This document shows positions 32,721-43,900 of a stretch of 64,000 nucleotides of DNA, piece by piece. Numbering within the stretch: the first letter of the stretch is position 1; each line of letters begins with the position of its first letter. This stretch comes from Liopterus haemorrhoidalis (Eukaryota; Arthropoda; Insecta; Coleoptera; Dytiscidae): positions 245,234,654 through 245,298,653 of the forward strand of contig OZ020611.1 of the NCBI GenBank assembly GCA_963971575.1. The letters run 5' to 3'. The notes under the pieces are model-generated. The model was not told the DNA's origin, searched no databases, and saw only the letters and a list, made by a program, of their open reading frames with translations. A program made the position numbers and the translations under genes.

Positions 32721-33176
32721 CTGCCATCAACAACAACATATTAGTAACACAACACAAGAACATAAACATATACCTAATAACTAAAGGGTTATTTTCAAAA
32801 TCATGTTATTTCTAAAAACAGTCTTTAAAAGAAAATTACGCAAATGTTTAAAGAAGCAGACAAGGGAGATGAAAGTTCTATTATAAGTAGGGTTACCATA
32901 CGTCCCGGTTTGATCGAGACAGTCCCGGTTTTAAGAACTTGTCCCGGCCGGTTGTTAAAAATGTCCCGGTTTTTCCATAGTTTATATATATGCATGCATG
33001 GAACGATGTTGAAAAAACTATGCAATTACTTAATTCCAAATTTACGACCAAAACACCGATCATTAACTGTGATACTCTATTTGACGAAGTTATATATGCT
33101 AAACAGTTTTATAACGACACTGACCGCAATAATTTGTGGCGGGAAAAGGGTACAAGTAGCGAGGAGAAATGGGTAC

Positions 33177-34109
33177 AATAGGGGATACGCATAAAATTTG
33201 TATTTCCTTAAAACTACATTATTTTGATATGTTAATGTTAGTTATGTCACCTAACAAAACAAAAATTACATTTTAATTAATATTATAGCCAAATTTTTTA
33301 ATTAAAATATTGTAAATTTGAAATAAGCCGACCACGGAGCGAAGGTTGCCGAGTAAAACGACTGAATATGACGTCAAACGATAGGGGTTTCACATCACAG
33401 ATACAGCTACAACATAATCTTTACACGTGTGTGTATTGTATTGTTCGAGAGTTTTGTATTTGTTTTTAAGCAATTTTTCACGCATTTATTATTAAAATGG
33501 CAGATAAAGATTTTGTTAGGGCTCAGAGTGATAATTTACCCAACATTGATGCATTTATGCTCATGGAATATTTGAAAAATAATGAATGCTACAGTGCTGA
33601 GGAAATACGTGGTGTCAAAGTAATTTTTATTTTATATTCTATAACTTTATATAAACAAACGCTGCAACTCTGTAAAATGTAAATATTTATGTAATTTAGA
33701 TGTCAGAATTTTACTACATTGTTTACATGAAGTTACAAAACGTTACAGGCATAATTGAAATACTGCAATATAAGTTATCTATTTTAATATAAAATTTAAT
33801 TCGGTAAACATGTATAAATTGTTTTTATAGAATTAAACTTTATTTTAACTAAAATCACTCTAACTTTACATAACCTATGAAAGTTATACAAACAAATAAG
33901 TTCACAACAGACTATGTACGCCGGTAAGCTAGTAGTGTTATACGTCAGTTAGAAGGGGTATGACGTCACACGTCGTTTTCGCGCGCTACATACATTTATG
34001 ATTTTTTAAGCCTTCAAATTACAAAAAAAAAAAAAAAAACTGTTTTTTATGTTTATATGCAACAAGAAGAATATAATAAAAAATAAAAATAAAATCATGC
34101 CCTATTGTT
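33177..34109 (+). mobile_element. Insertion splitting the hAT transposase
   Basis: The hAT reading is interrupted here; the junctions show CAATAGGGGAT and its near complement ATGCCCTATTG, suggesting short inverted ends. Inside is a small coding exon (33497-33619). Superfamily unresolved. Confidence 0.45.
33497..33619 (+). pseudogene. Orphan first exon, YqaJ/SWIM-type repetitive gene (tentative)
   Basis: ATG encodes MADKDFVRAQSDNLPNIDAF then MLMEYLKNNECYSAEEIRGV, ending at a possible donor AAA|GTAATT. The DNLPxxDxFMxxEYxxxN...EIRG pattern is, from memory, the start of multicopy arthropod proteins with a YqaJ-type exonuclease domain. Nothing downstream continues it, so it is a stranded exon carried by a mobile element. 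Low certainty on the family. Confidence 0.4.
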
Positions 34110-34336
34110 TAAAAAAATTTCAGACAAAAATATTTCTGTTAACAATTTGCAGAAAATTGTCGAATTTATTTTCTGTTTGCCTGGTACTTCAGCACCAATT
34201 GAACGATTATTTTCAGAAATGAAGAATATATGGTCACCTGAAAGAAATCGTTTACATGAATGTAACGTCGGTGCATTATTATTTTGTAAAACTAACAGAT
34301 TTAAAATGTTCTGAATTTTATGATTAAATTAATAAA

Positions 34337-35329
34337 AATTGATGTGAAGTGTGAATTTTCACCCATTTCAAGGTTTTGCAGGTATTTAATAACTGAATGA
34401 TTTGGGATTATTTGGGATGCCAAAACAAATTTTATGTCAAAATATTTTTTTATGAATTTTAATTCGAATGCCTAATACCATTATTTAAGTTTCTAAATAT
34501 GTGCAGTATTTTTTTTACATAGTAAGGTTCATTAAGATTTTGAAAATTGCGCCTATGGCTTCTATTGGTTGCTTAAATCATTAGCCCCGCCCTCTGATTT
34601 CGTATACATCAAACAGAATTAAATTACAATTTCAACACTTCCCACTGGTTATTAAATTTACGCTTTTAAAAATTAAATGCAACATTTACCAAAATATAAC
34701 TAGAATTTTGACAAAATAATTTAAACAAAAGAAAACTACAAAAAAAAAAAACAAAAAAAATTAAAATTGACAGGATTCGAACTCTAGTTTGCAAGTTACC
34801 TGTTTGAAAAATTAGAAAACCAATGACTACGCACATCGCTATGAGCGCTGACGTATCAACTTGGTTACACAGCGAATTAAATATTTAACATATTTTGGTT
34901 AAAAACACAAAAAATGCATTATTTTCCGAAAACATAATCTGATCAAAAATTCCTGTTGTACTATTCCGGTTCACACCAATATACATTACTTAAAATTTTT
35001 TCAGATTTTTAGTTTAAACCATCTGGGCTTACAGGTGTGGGACAAAAAATTTTTTGCACAATTTTGACAAAAATCGCATCAAAATAATTTATTTTGCAAA
35101 AATAAAATTTTGATCGTTAATCCACGTACTAAAGGCTTTCATTTGATACCCTATACAGAATTTTAAAAAAATATATATTTTTTTCGTTGAGCACATATTT
35201 GTTTATATTTTTAGGGGGATATGTTTTTTAGATGTTTTAGTATTTTTCCTATGTGCGGGTCAAAGAGTTGTACAAGCATGCCAAATTTCAACTCTCTAGG
35301 TTTAGCCGTTTGGCTACAATTTTTACAGA

Positions 35330-35426
<97 letters not shown>

Positions 35427-35427
35427 A

Positions 35428-35515
<88 letters not shown>

Positions 35516-35575
35516 GACAAAATGACGGTATAAGGGTTTTTTGGTCATACCTACAAAACCCTAAAAATGATAAAA
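34337..35575 (-). repeat. (CAGA)n-bearing repeat with tRNA-like boxes, copy 2
   Basis: Same family as 23268-24310. The tRNA-like part on the minus strand (34850-34770) has TAGCGATGTGC and GTTCGAATCC. The (CAGA)n run (35330-35515) is over 180 bp with one interruption, followed by a terminal block with the stem AGGGTTTT ... AAAACCCT (35531-35568). Nested in the hAT at 32888-35849. Confidence 0.72.
35330..35515. repeat. (CAGA)n microsatellite
   Basis: About 46 tandem CAGA/GACA units with a single GAAA interruption near 35425. Read as protein it gives QTDRQTDR or CLSVCLSV, which is not coding. Confidence 0.95.
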
Positions 35576-36055
35576 ACTTTTTAAAAAAAGTACAATCTGC
35601 CGATAAAAATTCTTATACAAATAAATAATATACACAATGCAACTATGTAAGTCAAAATTTATAATTTTATAATATGTATTTTTGTGATTTTTTGATATAC
35701 GTTTAATTTTGTAATTCTCAAAATTTAATATTAATCATTTGTAATAGAAAAATATTGATAAATACATCAATCAATAAAGTATAAAAAAAGGGAAAAAAAT
35801 ATTTGGGGGGGGTGTCCCGGTTTGGCGCACAAAAAATATGGTAACCCTAATTATAAGGGAAGTTCAGACTAGTTTGTCAAGCGGCTAAAAGATGGCAAGA
35901 ACTAACGAAAATACTTGAAAATTTTGACGTCATTTCAATTACAGAGCAGCCAGCAATTTTTTGTTGAAAACTAGTGAAATAGTGAATTTGAATATTTAAA
36001 AAATAAGCTGTGGCCACCACAGGACCGACCGCCATCATAAAGTACTTATATAAAT

Positions 36056-36554
36056 CAGGGCTTCGAACTGGAACTGAACCGAAAACAAAAAGAAAATGTT
36101 ATTTTTGTCGGAAAGAAAACCGGAACTGAACCGAAAAAAAAATATCGGTTTATTTCGGTTCAGATAATGTTTATGTGAATGAATATAAAATACATTTTAT
36201 TTAAGATTATTTTTTAAACTGATGATCAGAAAAAAAAAAAATTTTAACTGATAAGTAAAAAAATGCACTTCTAGTATTGGGGGGGGGGGGTTGAACGCCA
36301 AGAATCCCCCCTGGCAGCGGCCTTGGTGTGATTATTACAAAATAAGGAATAAAATGTTCTACTAAATTATAGTAGAAAATAAATTTCTAATAGAAATAAA
36401 AGCATTTATAAATTTATCGCTTGGAACTGAACCGAAAACCGAAAAAAACCGTTATTTTTGCCGGAACGAAAACCGGAACCGAACCGACATATATTTTTTT
36501 TTAATTGAACCGGAACGAAAACCGAAACGAAAAAAATAACGGTTCGAAGCCCTG
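36056..36554. mobile_element. hAT MITE
   Basis: Perfect 8-bp duplication ATATAAAT (36048-36055 and 36555-36562); ends CAGGGCTTCGAAC and GTTCGAAGCCCTG. Sub-terminal AACCGAAAACCGG-type repeats in both arms and a G-run at 36280-36290. Non-coding. Confidence 0.88.
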
Positions 36555-36754
36555 ATATAAATTACATTCTAGCAGCAGAGTAGAAATAACTTGACCTAAT
36601 ATTTTCTAACAGAGATATTATTTATCATAACCATGGAAACGTTACATATAAATTGAAAAAATTGAGACTTGGAAAAAATATCGAAAAATTTTACAGAAAT
36701 TATTCGAAATTTTTCGTTTTATCAAAAAACGTCTCAAATAATAGTTATTAGTTA

Positions 36755-37756
36755 AGGATTCCACACACCAAAGCGGCCGTGGTGGCGGCCACGGTAGCGA
36801 TACGACTAGCGATCAGGTCTCCTCACACTAACGCGGTGGGAGTGGCGGTAGCGGTAGCGATCAGTTAGTGAATCACGGTATATAGTTGTATGATAATATT
36901 GATTGCGAGAACACAATAGAATAATTAATTGTATTCAGAGGAAAAATAATAATCTACTCACAGTCTGTTTCAAACAGTTAGGCGGAACTAAATGGGAATT
37001 TCGTTCTTTTAGGTTGGAAAAGGGACCTTGCTTGGGTTATTTAATTTTTCACGTTGGAATGTCAAAATTTAAAATTCCAACAATGAAACCATGGAAACGA
37101 ATGACATATGTCAAACTTAAATTAATTTTCTTACATATTTTAATGACAAAAAATAAATAAATGGGATATTTGTATTAAGAATGACACAAAAAATCAAAAT
37201 ATAAAGAAAATGACATTTTAAAATGATATTAACCTTAACCAAAAAATGTTTGTTGCAAGTATGATTTACAAAGCTTAAACAAAACGGCTGAAAAGCATGA
37301 TTTAAACGATGAAAGTAACTAGATTGCAAAATCTAGTTCCGCCTAACCGTTTGGAACAGACTTTACTATCAATTTCCAAAACTTTTCCTATTTCGTTACA
37401 CACTTTATTTGTTTTCCTAATATTCTTATAATCAGGATGTGCTAAGTCATACAAAATTAAATGATCCTTTACTGATCTATGATTTTTTCTGTTAAATTAT
37501 CTATTTTCGACATTATTTTCTTAAATATATTCACTCTGTGGTATATAAACAATGAATATCGCGCGGCCTAACGCAACTTGTCGAGTTCGGCCGCCAGTGT
37601 TTGGTGATCGCTAGACTGAACGCTGCATTCGGTGGCGTTCTCAGATAGCTGAACGCTTGTATGTGCGTGGTCTCATTGTATTGTATAGGTTGCGTTAGGC
37701 CCCTGCCATATCGCTACCGTGGCCGCCGCCGCGGCCGCTTTGGTGTGTGGAATCCT
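36755..37756 (-). mobile_element. Non-autonomous PIF/Harbinger, copy B
   Basis: TTA duplications (36752-36754 and 37757-37759), the same 43-bp GC-rich ends as copy A, and the same broken MADF remnant on the minus strand beginning at 37512. About 120 bp longer than copy A, mostly extra sequence near 36900-37030. It lies inside the G-X repeat and is inverted relative to copy A. Confidence 0.88.
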
Positions 37757-37910
37757 TTATTGTTTTTATAGCAACTTTTGTTTAATAAATTTTTTCGAGA
37801 TATTTTTCTGTTGTGAAATATTCGCAAAAATCTTAAAATCGACACGAGTAAACTCCCATTTTTAGTCAACCGATTTTTACCAAAAGTTGATCAATTCGTG
37901 CCATTGATTT

Positions 37911-40900
37911 CTTATCGAAGGGGTCCCCCTTACGATTTTTCGATTTTTTGCCATTTTTAAGGGTTTTGTTTAATGATACATGCTTTTGTATAAGTTTGGT
38001 TATTAAGGCCCCAATTTTCTTCGACTAAAATGGACTTGAGGAACTCAAAAATTTAAACCAGAGGTCCCTATCTTTTACCGTTATTGAGATATAATTTTTT
38101 GAAAAATTAAATTCTATTACAAAAATTTCAAAATTTTTCAAAAATTTTTTTTGTTTAAAATATGTTTTAAAATGTGCCTTTACCATATATCGGACCTTAA
38201 AACTTCAAAAATTCCAACCGCAGGTCCCTATCTCTTTTAGTTTTTGAAATACATGTTCATATATTCTCTGTTCATTTTTTTGAAAAAAAAAAGGTTTCCT
38301 AATACAGTCCAAAATATGGCCGTTAGGTAATTTTGGGGTGAGGATTAATAAAAAAATATTTAAAAAAATCAAGAGGCCTTAGTTTTTGAGTTATAGTCAA
38401 TTTTAGGTACTATTTTCCGATATAGTCAATTTTAGGTACTTTTTTTCCGATTTACTCAAAAACAGTTGGCCAAAATCCAAAATGAACCTTATTTTTGTGA
38501 TCTACGGCCCAATGTGTATCAATTTTGAGAAAAATCCGAAATTTTTTTTTGTGAAAATTCGAGATTTCTTATCGAAGGGGTCCCCATTACGATTTTTCGA
38601 TTTTTTACCATTTTTAAGGGTTTTGTTTAATGATACATGCTTTTGTATAAGTTTGGTTATTAAGGCCCCAATTTCCTTCGACTAAAATGGACTTGAGGAA
38701 CTCAAAAATTTAAACCAGATGTCCCTATCTTTTACCGTTATTGAGATATAATTTTTTGAAAAATTAAATTCTATTACAAAAATTACAAAATTTTTCAAAA
38801 ATTTTTTTTGTTTAAAATATGTTTTAAAATGTGCCTTTACCATATATCGGACCTTAAAACTTCAAAAATTCCAACCGCAGGTCCCTATCTCTTTTAGTTT
38901 TTGAAATACATGTTCATATACACTCTGTTAATTTTTTTGAAAAAAAAAAGTTTTCCTAATACAGTCCAAAATATGGCCGTTAGGTAATTTTAGGGTGAGG
39001 ATTAATAATAAAATATTTAAAAAAATCAAGAGGCCTTAGTTTTTGAGTTATAGTCAATTTTAGGTACTATTTTCCGATATAGTCAATTTTAGGTACTTTT
39101 TTTCCGATTTACTCAAAAACAGTTGGCCAAAATCCAAAATGAACCTTATTTTTGTGATCTACGGCCCAATGTGTATCAATTTTGAGAAAAATCCGAAATA
39201 TTTTTTTTTGTAAAAATTCGAGATTTCTTATCGAAGGGGTCCCCCTTACGATTTTTCGATTTTTTGCCACTTTTAAGGGTTTTGTTTAATGATACATGCT
39301 TTTGTATAAGTTTGGTTATTAAGGACCCAATTTCCTTCGACTAAAATGGACTTGAGGAACTCAAAAATTTAAACCAGAGGTCCCTATCTTTTACCGTTAT
39401 TGAGATATAATTTTTTGAAAAATTAAATTCTATTACAAAAATTTCAAAATTTTTCAAAAATTTTTTTTGTTTAAAATATGTTTTAAAATGTGCCTTTACC
39501 ATATATCGGACCTTAAAACTTCAAAAATTCCAACCGCAGGTCCCTATCTCTTTTAGTTTTTGAAATACATGTTCATATATTCTCTGTTCATTTTTTTGAA
39601 AAAAAAAAGGTTTCCTAATACAGTCGAAAATATGGCCGTTAGGTAATTTTGGGGTGAGGATTAATAAAAAAATATTTAAAAAAATCAAGAGGCCTTAGTT
39701 TTTGAGTAATAGTCAATTTTAGGTAATATTTTCCGATATAGTCAATTTTAGGTACTTTTTTTCCGATTTACTCAAAAACAGTTGGCCAAAATCCAAAATG
39801 AACCTTATTTATGTGATCTACGGCCCAATGTGTATCAATTTTGAGAAAAATCCGAAATATTTTTTTTTGTAAAAATTCGAGATTTCTTATCGAAGGGGTC
39901 CCCCTTACGATTTTTCGATTTTTTGCCATTTTTAAGGGTTTTGTTTAATGATACATGCTTTTGTATAAGTTTGGTTATTAAGGCCCCAATTTCCTTCGAC
40001 TAAAATGGACTTGAGGAACTCAAAAATTTAAACCAGAGGTCCCTATCTTTTACCGTTATTGAGATATAATTTTTTGAAAAATTAAATTCTATTACAAAAA
40101 TTTCAAAATTTTTCAAAAATTTTTTTTGTTTAAAATATGTTTTAAAATGTGCCTTTACCATATATCGGACCTTAAAACTTCAAAAATTCCAACCGCAGGT
40201 CCCTATCTCTTTTAGTTTTTGAAATACATGTTCATATATTCTCTGTTCATTTTTTTTAAAAAAAAAGGTTTCCTAATACAGTCCAAAATATGGCCGTTAG
40301 GTAATTTTGGGGTGAGGATTAATAAAAAAATATTTAAAAAAATCAAGAGGCCTTAGTTTTTGAGTTATAGTCAATTTTAGGTAATATTTTCCGATATAGT
40401 CAATTTTAGGTACTTTTTTTCCGATTTACTCAAAAACAGTTGGCCAAAATCCAAAATGAACCTTATTTATGTGATCTACGGCCCAATGTGTATCAATTTT
40501 GAGAAAAATCCGAAATATTTTTTTTTGTAAAAATTCGAGATTTCTTATCGAAGGGGTCCCCCTTACGATTTTTCGATTTTTTGCCATTTTTAAGGGTTTT
40601 GTTTAATGATACATGCTTTTGTATAAGTTTGGTTATTAAGGCCCCAATTACCTTCGACTAAAATGGACTTGAGGAACTCAAAAATTTAAACCAGATGTCC
40701 CTATCTTTTACCGTTATTGAGATATAATTTTTTGAAAAATTAAATTCTATTACAAAAATTTCAAAATTTTTCAAAAATTTTTTTTGTTTAAAATATGTTT
40801 TAAAATGTGCCTTTACCATATATCGGACCTTAAAACTTCAAAAATTCCAACCGCGGGTCCCTATCTCTTTTAGTTTTTGAAATACATGTTCATATACTCT

Positions 40901-43900
40901 CTGTTAATTTTTTTGAAAAAAAAAAGGTTTCCTAATACAGTCCAAAATATGGCCGTTAGGTAATTTTGGGGTGAGGATTAATAAAAAAATATTTAAAAAA
41001 ATCAAGAGGCCTTAGTTTTTGAGTTATAGTCAATTTTAGGTAATATTTTCCGATATAGTCAATTTTAGGTACTTTTTTTCCGATTTACTCAAAAACAGTT
41101 GGCCAAAATCCAAAATGAACCTTATTTATGTGATCTACGGCCCAATGTGTATCAATTTTGAGAAAAATCCGAAATATTTTTTTTTGTAAAAATTCGAGAT
41201 TTCTTATCGAAGGGGTCCCCCTTACGATTTTTCGATTTTTTGACATTTTTAAGGGTTTTGTTTAATGATACATGCTTTTGTATAAGTTTGGTTATTAAGG
41301 CCCCAATTACCTTCGACTAAAATGGACTTGAGGAACTCAAAAATTTAAACCAGATGTCCCTATCTTTTACCGTTATTGAGATATAATTTTTTGAAAAATT
41401 AAATTCTATTACAAAAATTTCAAAATTTTTCAAAAATTTTTTTTGTTTAAAATATGTTTTAAAATGTGCCTTTACCATATATCGGACCTTAAAACTTCAA
41501 AAATTCCAACCGCAGGTCCCTATCTCTTTTAGTTTTTGAAATACATGTTCATATATTCTCTGTTCATTTTTTTGAAAAAAAAAAGGTTTCCTAATACAGT
41601 CCAAAATATGGCCGTTAGGTAATTTTGGGGTGAGGATTAATAAAAAAATATTTAAAAAAATCAAGAGGCCTTAGTTTTTGAGTTATAGTCAATTTTAGGT
41701 ACTATTTTCCGATATAGTCAATTTTAGGTACTTTTTTTCCGATTTACTCAAAAACAGTTGGCCAAAATCCAAAATGAACCTTATTTTTGTGATCTACGGC
41801 CCAATGTGTATCAATTTTGAGAAAAATCCGAAATTTTTTTTTGTGAAAATTCGAGATTTCTTATCGAAGGGGTCCCCATTACGATTTTTCGATTTTTTAC
41901 CATTTTTAAGGGTTTTGTTTAATGATACATGCTTTTGTATAAGTTTGGTTATTAAGGCCCCAATTTCCTTCGACTAAAATGGACTTGAGGAACTCAAAAA
42001 TTTAAACCAGATGTCCCTATCTTTTACCGTTATTGAGATATAATTTTTTGAAAAATTAAATTCTATTACAAAAATTACAAAATTTTTCAAAAATTTTTTT
42101 TGTTTAAAATATGTTTTAAAATGTGCCTTTACCATATATCGGACCTTAAAACTTCAAAAATTCCAACCGCAGGTCCCTATCTCTTTTAGTTTTTGAAATA
42201 CATGTTCATATACACTCTGTTAATTTTTTTGAAAAAAAAAAGTTTTCCTAATACAGTCCAAAATATGGCCGTTAGGTAATTTTAGGGTGAGGATTAATAA
42301 TAAAATATTTAAAAAAATCAAGAGGCCTTAGTTTTTGAGTTATAGTCAATTTTAGGTACTATTTTCCGATATAGTCAATTTTAGGTACTTTTTTTCCGAT
42401 TTACTCAAAAACAGTTGGCCAAAATCCAAAATGAACCTTATTTTTGTGATCTACGGCCCAATGTGTATCAATTTTGAGAAAAATCCGAAATATTTTTTTT
42501 TGTAAAAATTCGAGATTTCTTATCGAAGGGGTCCCCCTTACGATTTTTCGATTTTTTGCCATTTTTAAGGGTTTTGTTTAATGATACATGCTTTTGTATA
42601 AGTTTGGTTATTAAGGCCCCAATTTCCTTCGACTAAAATGGACTTGAGGAACTCAAAAATTTAAACCAGAGGTCCCTATCTTTTACCGTTATTGAGATAT
42701 AATTTTTTGAAAAATTAAATTCTATTACAAAAATTTCAAAATTTTTCAAAAATTTTTTTTGTTTAAAATATGTTTTAAAATGTGCCTTTACCATATATCG
42801 GACCTTAAAACTTCAAAAATTCCAACCGCAGGTCCCTATCTCTTTTAGTTTTTGAAATACATGTTCATATATTCTCTGTTCATTTTTTTGAAAAAAAAAA
42901 GGTTTCCTAATACAGTCCAAAATATGGCCGTTAGGTAATTTTGGGGTGAGGATTAATAAAAAAATATTTAAAAAAATCAAGAGGCCTTAGTTTTTGAGTT
43001 ATAGTCAATTTTAGGTAATATTTTCCGATATAGTCAATTTTAGGTACTTTTTTTCCGATTTACTCAAAAACAGTTGGCCAAAATCCAAAATGAACCTTAT
43101 TTATGTGATCTACGGCCCAATGTGTATCAATTTTGAGAAAAATCCGAAATATTTTTTTTTGTAAAAATTCGAGATTTCTTATCGAAGGGGTCCCCCTTAC
43201 GATTTTTCGATTTTTTGCCATTTTTAAGGGTTTTGTTTAATGATACATGCTTTTGTATAAGTTTGGTTATTAAGGCCCCAATTACCTTCGACTAAAATGG
43301 ACTTGAGGAACTCAAAAATTTAAACCAGATGTCCCTATCTTTTACCGTTATTGAGATATAATTTTTTGAAAAATTAAATTCTATTACAAAAATTTCAAAA
43401 TTTTTCAAAAATTTTTTTTGTTTAAAATATGTTTTAATATGTGCCTTTACCATATATCGGACCTTAAAACTTCAAAAATTCCAACCGCAGGTCCCTATCT
43501 CTTTTAGTTTTTGAAATACATGTTCATATATTCTCTGTTCATTTTTTTGAAAAAAAAAAGGTTTCCTAATACAGTCCAAAATATGGCCGTTAGGTAATTT
43601 TGGGGTGAGGATTAATAAAAAAATATTTAAAAAAATCAAGAGGCCTTAGTTTTTGAGTTATAGTCAATTTTAGGTACTATTTTCCGATATAGTCAATTTT
43701 AGGTACTTTTTTTCCGATTTACTCAAAAACAGTTGGCCAAAATCCAAAATGAACCTTATTTTTGTGATCTACGGCCCAATGTGTATCAATTTTGAGAAAA
43801 ATCCGAAATTTTTTTTTGTGAAAATTCGAGATTTCTTATCGAAGGGGTCCCCATTACGATTTTTCGATTTTTTACCATTTTTAAGGGTTTTGTTTAATGA

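Larger units (their letters stand above)
32888..35849 (+). mobile_element. hAT element with perfect target duplication
   Basis: Perfect 8-bp duplication ATTATAAG (32880-32887 and 35850-35857) and ends TAGGGTTACCATA / TATGGTAACCCTA. Two pieces of hAT transposase remain: 32990-33178 (WNDVEKTMQLLNSKFTTKTP, LFDEVIYAKQFYND) and 34105-34314 (FCLPGTSAPIERLFSEMKNI, WSPERNRLHECNVGALL), the C-terminal dimerisation domain. They are separated by a 0.9-kb insertion (about 33177-34109), and a CAGA repeat is nested at 34337-35575. The N-terminal zinc finger and catalytic core are absent. Confidence 0.88.
36007..37910 (-). repeat. G-X repeat, inverted copy at the left edge of the satellite array
   Basis: Reading the minus strand from 37910: GGCACGAATTGATCAACTTT, the AAAATCGGTTGACTAAAAAT block, then the X part with CATATGTAACGTTTCCATGG-like sequence and ATGATGGCGGTCGGTCCTGT, ending near 36007. 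It is interrupted by PIF copy B (36755-37756) and a hAT MITE (36056-36554). At 37910 the repeat stops where its microsatellite should begin and the tandem array takes over directly. The mirror-image partner lies at 53160-53640. Confidence 0.8.

Noticed and set aside
35221..35628. Long frames reading QTDRQTDR or CLSVCLSV (also 24102-24332 and 23003-23200)
   Set aside because: Translation of (CAGA)n and (CA)n microsatellites.
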